Positions 63,401 through 64,000 of a stretch of 64,000 nucleotides of DNA are shown here, one piece after another. The stretch's first letter is position 1, and every line of letters begins with the position of its first letter. Position numbers and translations under genes: made by a program. The notes below the pieces were generated by a model. The model did not search any database, was not told the origin of the DNA, and saw only the letters and a program-made list of their open reading frames with translations. The stretch is taken from the NCBI GenBank assembly GCA_964247055.1, contig OZ176052.1, positions 11,346,001 through 11,410,000 of the forward strand, given 5' to 3'. Origin of the DNA: Paragordius varius. Taxonomy: Eukaryota; Nematomorpha.

Positions 63401-64000
63401 AAATAAATTTTCTTGTTTTAACATATTAATAAAATTAAAACATACGTGGCAAACACGGGTAGGCTAGGACAAGGGCCAACACTTGTGAAAAAATATTTTT
63501 GTTCTGAACTTTTGTAAAATGGGATGGTATAATCAAAATTCATTTTCAGGATATAATTGTTTTCCTAATATACATTGTTCCAAAAAATCAAATTTATAGA
63601 AAGTGCAGCCATTAATTAAATAAAAAATACAAGGGTTTTGGTAAAAAATGTAGTTCATACCATCACAATAGGATCACATAATTGTGAATGCTTTATTTTT
63701 ATCCATTTAAATATTTCTGTGGCAGAATTGAGATTGATATTCGGGCATTGTTGAACGCAAATGGTTCGACTATAAAAAGGCAAAAACCCCATTGTGAATA
63801 AATATCTGCGTAAAATTGAAATATCATATACCTTTTGTCAAGAGCTGATTTCGCATCATATATAATACTTTGTTTTTTGGAACCGCATATAACGCCTAAA
63901 CTATCCACCGGGTTTATAATGCGCTCCTTGGTACCGGTTAAGAAACTATGAATACATATGTAAAACTATTTATTAATATGTATAAAACTAATGCGCTAAG
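57417..64000 (-). CDS. SLC44 choline-transporter-like protein, 5' end beyond right edge
   Basis: SLC44 (CTL) proteins are multi-pass membrane carriers for choline and related amines. Minus-strand exons: 63832-63945, 63661-63769, 62654-~62925, 62373-62432, 62162-62337, 61671-61860, 61073-61250, 60848-60994, 60222-60544, 59713-59879, 59202-59297, 57576-57689 and 57417-57512; phases agree except around 62.9-63.66 kb. Signatures: INPVDSLGVICGS (human YPRNSTGAYCG), TICVQQCP (human QVCVSSCP), RYCIPYV before a transmembrane segment, VRHLGSLIVLTIIQ (human YHLGSLAFGALILAIVQ) and a TVNTILYCVCEDL block (human CVDTLFLCFLEDL). The loop exon 60222-60544 is much longer than usual, with an Asp/Ser/Lys-rich insertion of about 60 residues. 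The member within SLC44A1-5 is not assigned. Confidence 0.85.
58015..58990 (-). mobile_element. Mariner transposase relic, copy 2
   Basis: Inside an SLC44 intron and on the same strand. It reads as mariner transposase fragments: GDGKWLYFVNLKR near 58520 (consensus GDEKWIHYDNPKR), then a trailing C-terminal block with HTLAEHFNKIKDVGKWLEERF (consensus HALAEQHFNSYEDVRKWLDEWF) at ~58080-58150. Several breaks are present, so it is inactive. It resembles copy 1 in its C-terminal block, but the two differ enough to be separate old insertions. Confidence 0.8.
62130..62156. repeat. (AT)n microsatellite
   Basis: AT run immediately downstream (in gene direction) of an SLC44 donor site at 62161. Confidence 0.85.

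Noticed and set aside
1-64000. CRISPR array, prokaryotic operon or phage region
   Set aside because: Spliceosomal introns and animal genes throughout; the only short-period repeats are a minisatellite and microsatellites without spacers.

Overview
This window is nuclear DNA from a very A+T-rich animal with intron-bearing genes. The gene set is metazoan: RICTOR, TERF2IP/Rap1, serpins, heparanase, animal-type chitin-deacetylase-like proteins, DNAJC21, VPS50, VPS45, the RNA polymerase subunit RPB5 and an SLC44 choline-transporter-like protein. The species cannot be named from sequence. Its most distinctive trait is a set of spliceosomal introns only 21-28 nt long. Exon phase, and in most cases conserved protein sequence across the junction, supports them. 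Among animals I recall such tiny introns mainly from dicyemid mesozoans, but that is only a hint.

Layout. 1-10.7 kb: N-terminal half of RICTOR on the minus strand, running off the left edge; one 3.5-kb intron holds a decayed LTR-retroelement relic and a 1-kb fold-back element. 10.7-14.4 kb: largely gene-free. 14.4-17.8 kb: two divergently transcribed, non-secreted serpins with different reactive-centre residues (Met-Ser and Arg-Ala). 17.9-19.9 kb: a heparanase with both catalytic glutamates. 20-24.5 kb: a mariner relic, a MITE-like repeat and a GC-rich ~501-bp tandem repeat. 24.5-34.3 kb: two chitin-deacetylase-like modules on the plus strand, the first with an intact catalytic site and the second without one. 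The phase allows them to be one gene, with a Rap1 homologue nested on the opposite strand. 34.4-37.4 kb: DNAJC21 (minus), head to head with VPS50 (37.5-44.9 kb, plus; 72 bp between start codons). VPS50 converges on VPS45 (45.8-49.7 kb, minus). 50.4-53.0 kb: a 2.5-kb minisatellite with 20-21-nt units, then several MITE copies. 54.6-57.1 kb: POLR2E (plus). 57.4 kb to the right edge: an SLC44 gene (minus), open at its 5' end.

Most genes are housekeeping: TORC2 signalling, endosomal recycling (VPS50) and fusion (VPS45), ribosome assembly (DNAJC21), transcription and choline transport. The serpin-heparanase-deacetylase stretch (14-34 kb) instead concerns proteolysis control and extracellular polysaccharide remodelling. 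Introns tend to be tiny near the 5' ends of genes and become long and repeat-laden downstream. Gene models were assembled by hand from splice signals, phase and recalled family sequences; total CDS lengths come out as multiples of three and close to known family lengths.
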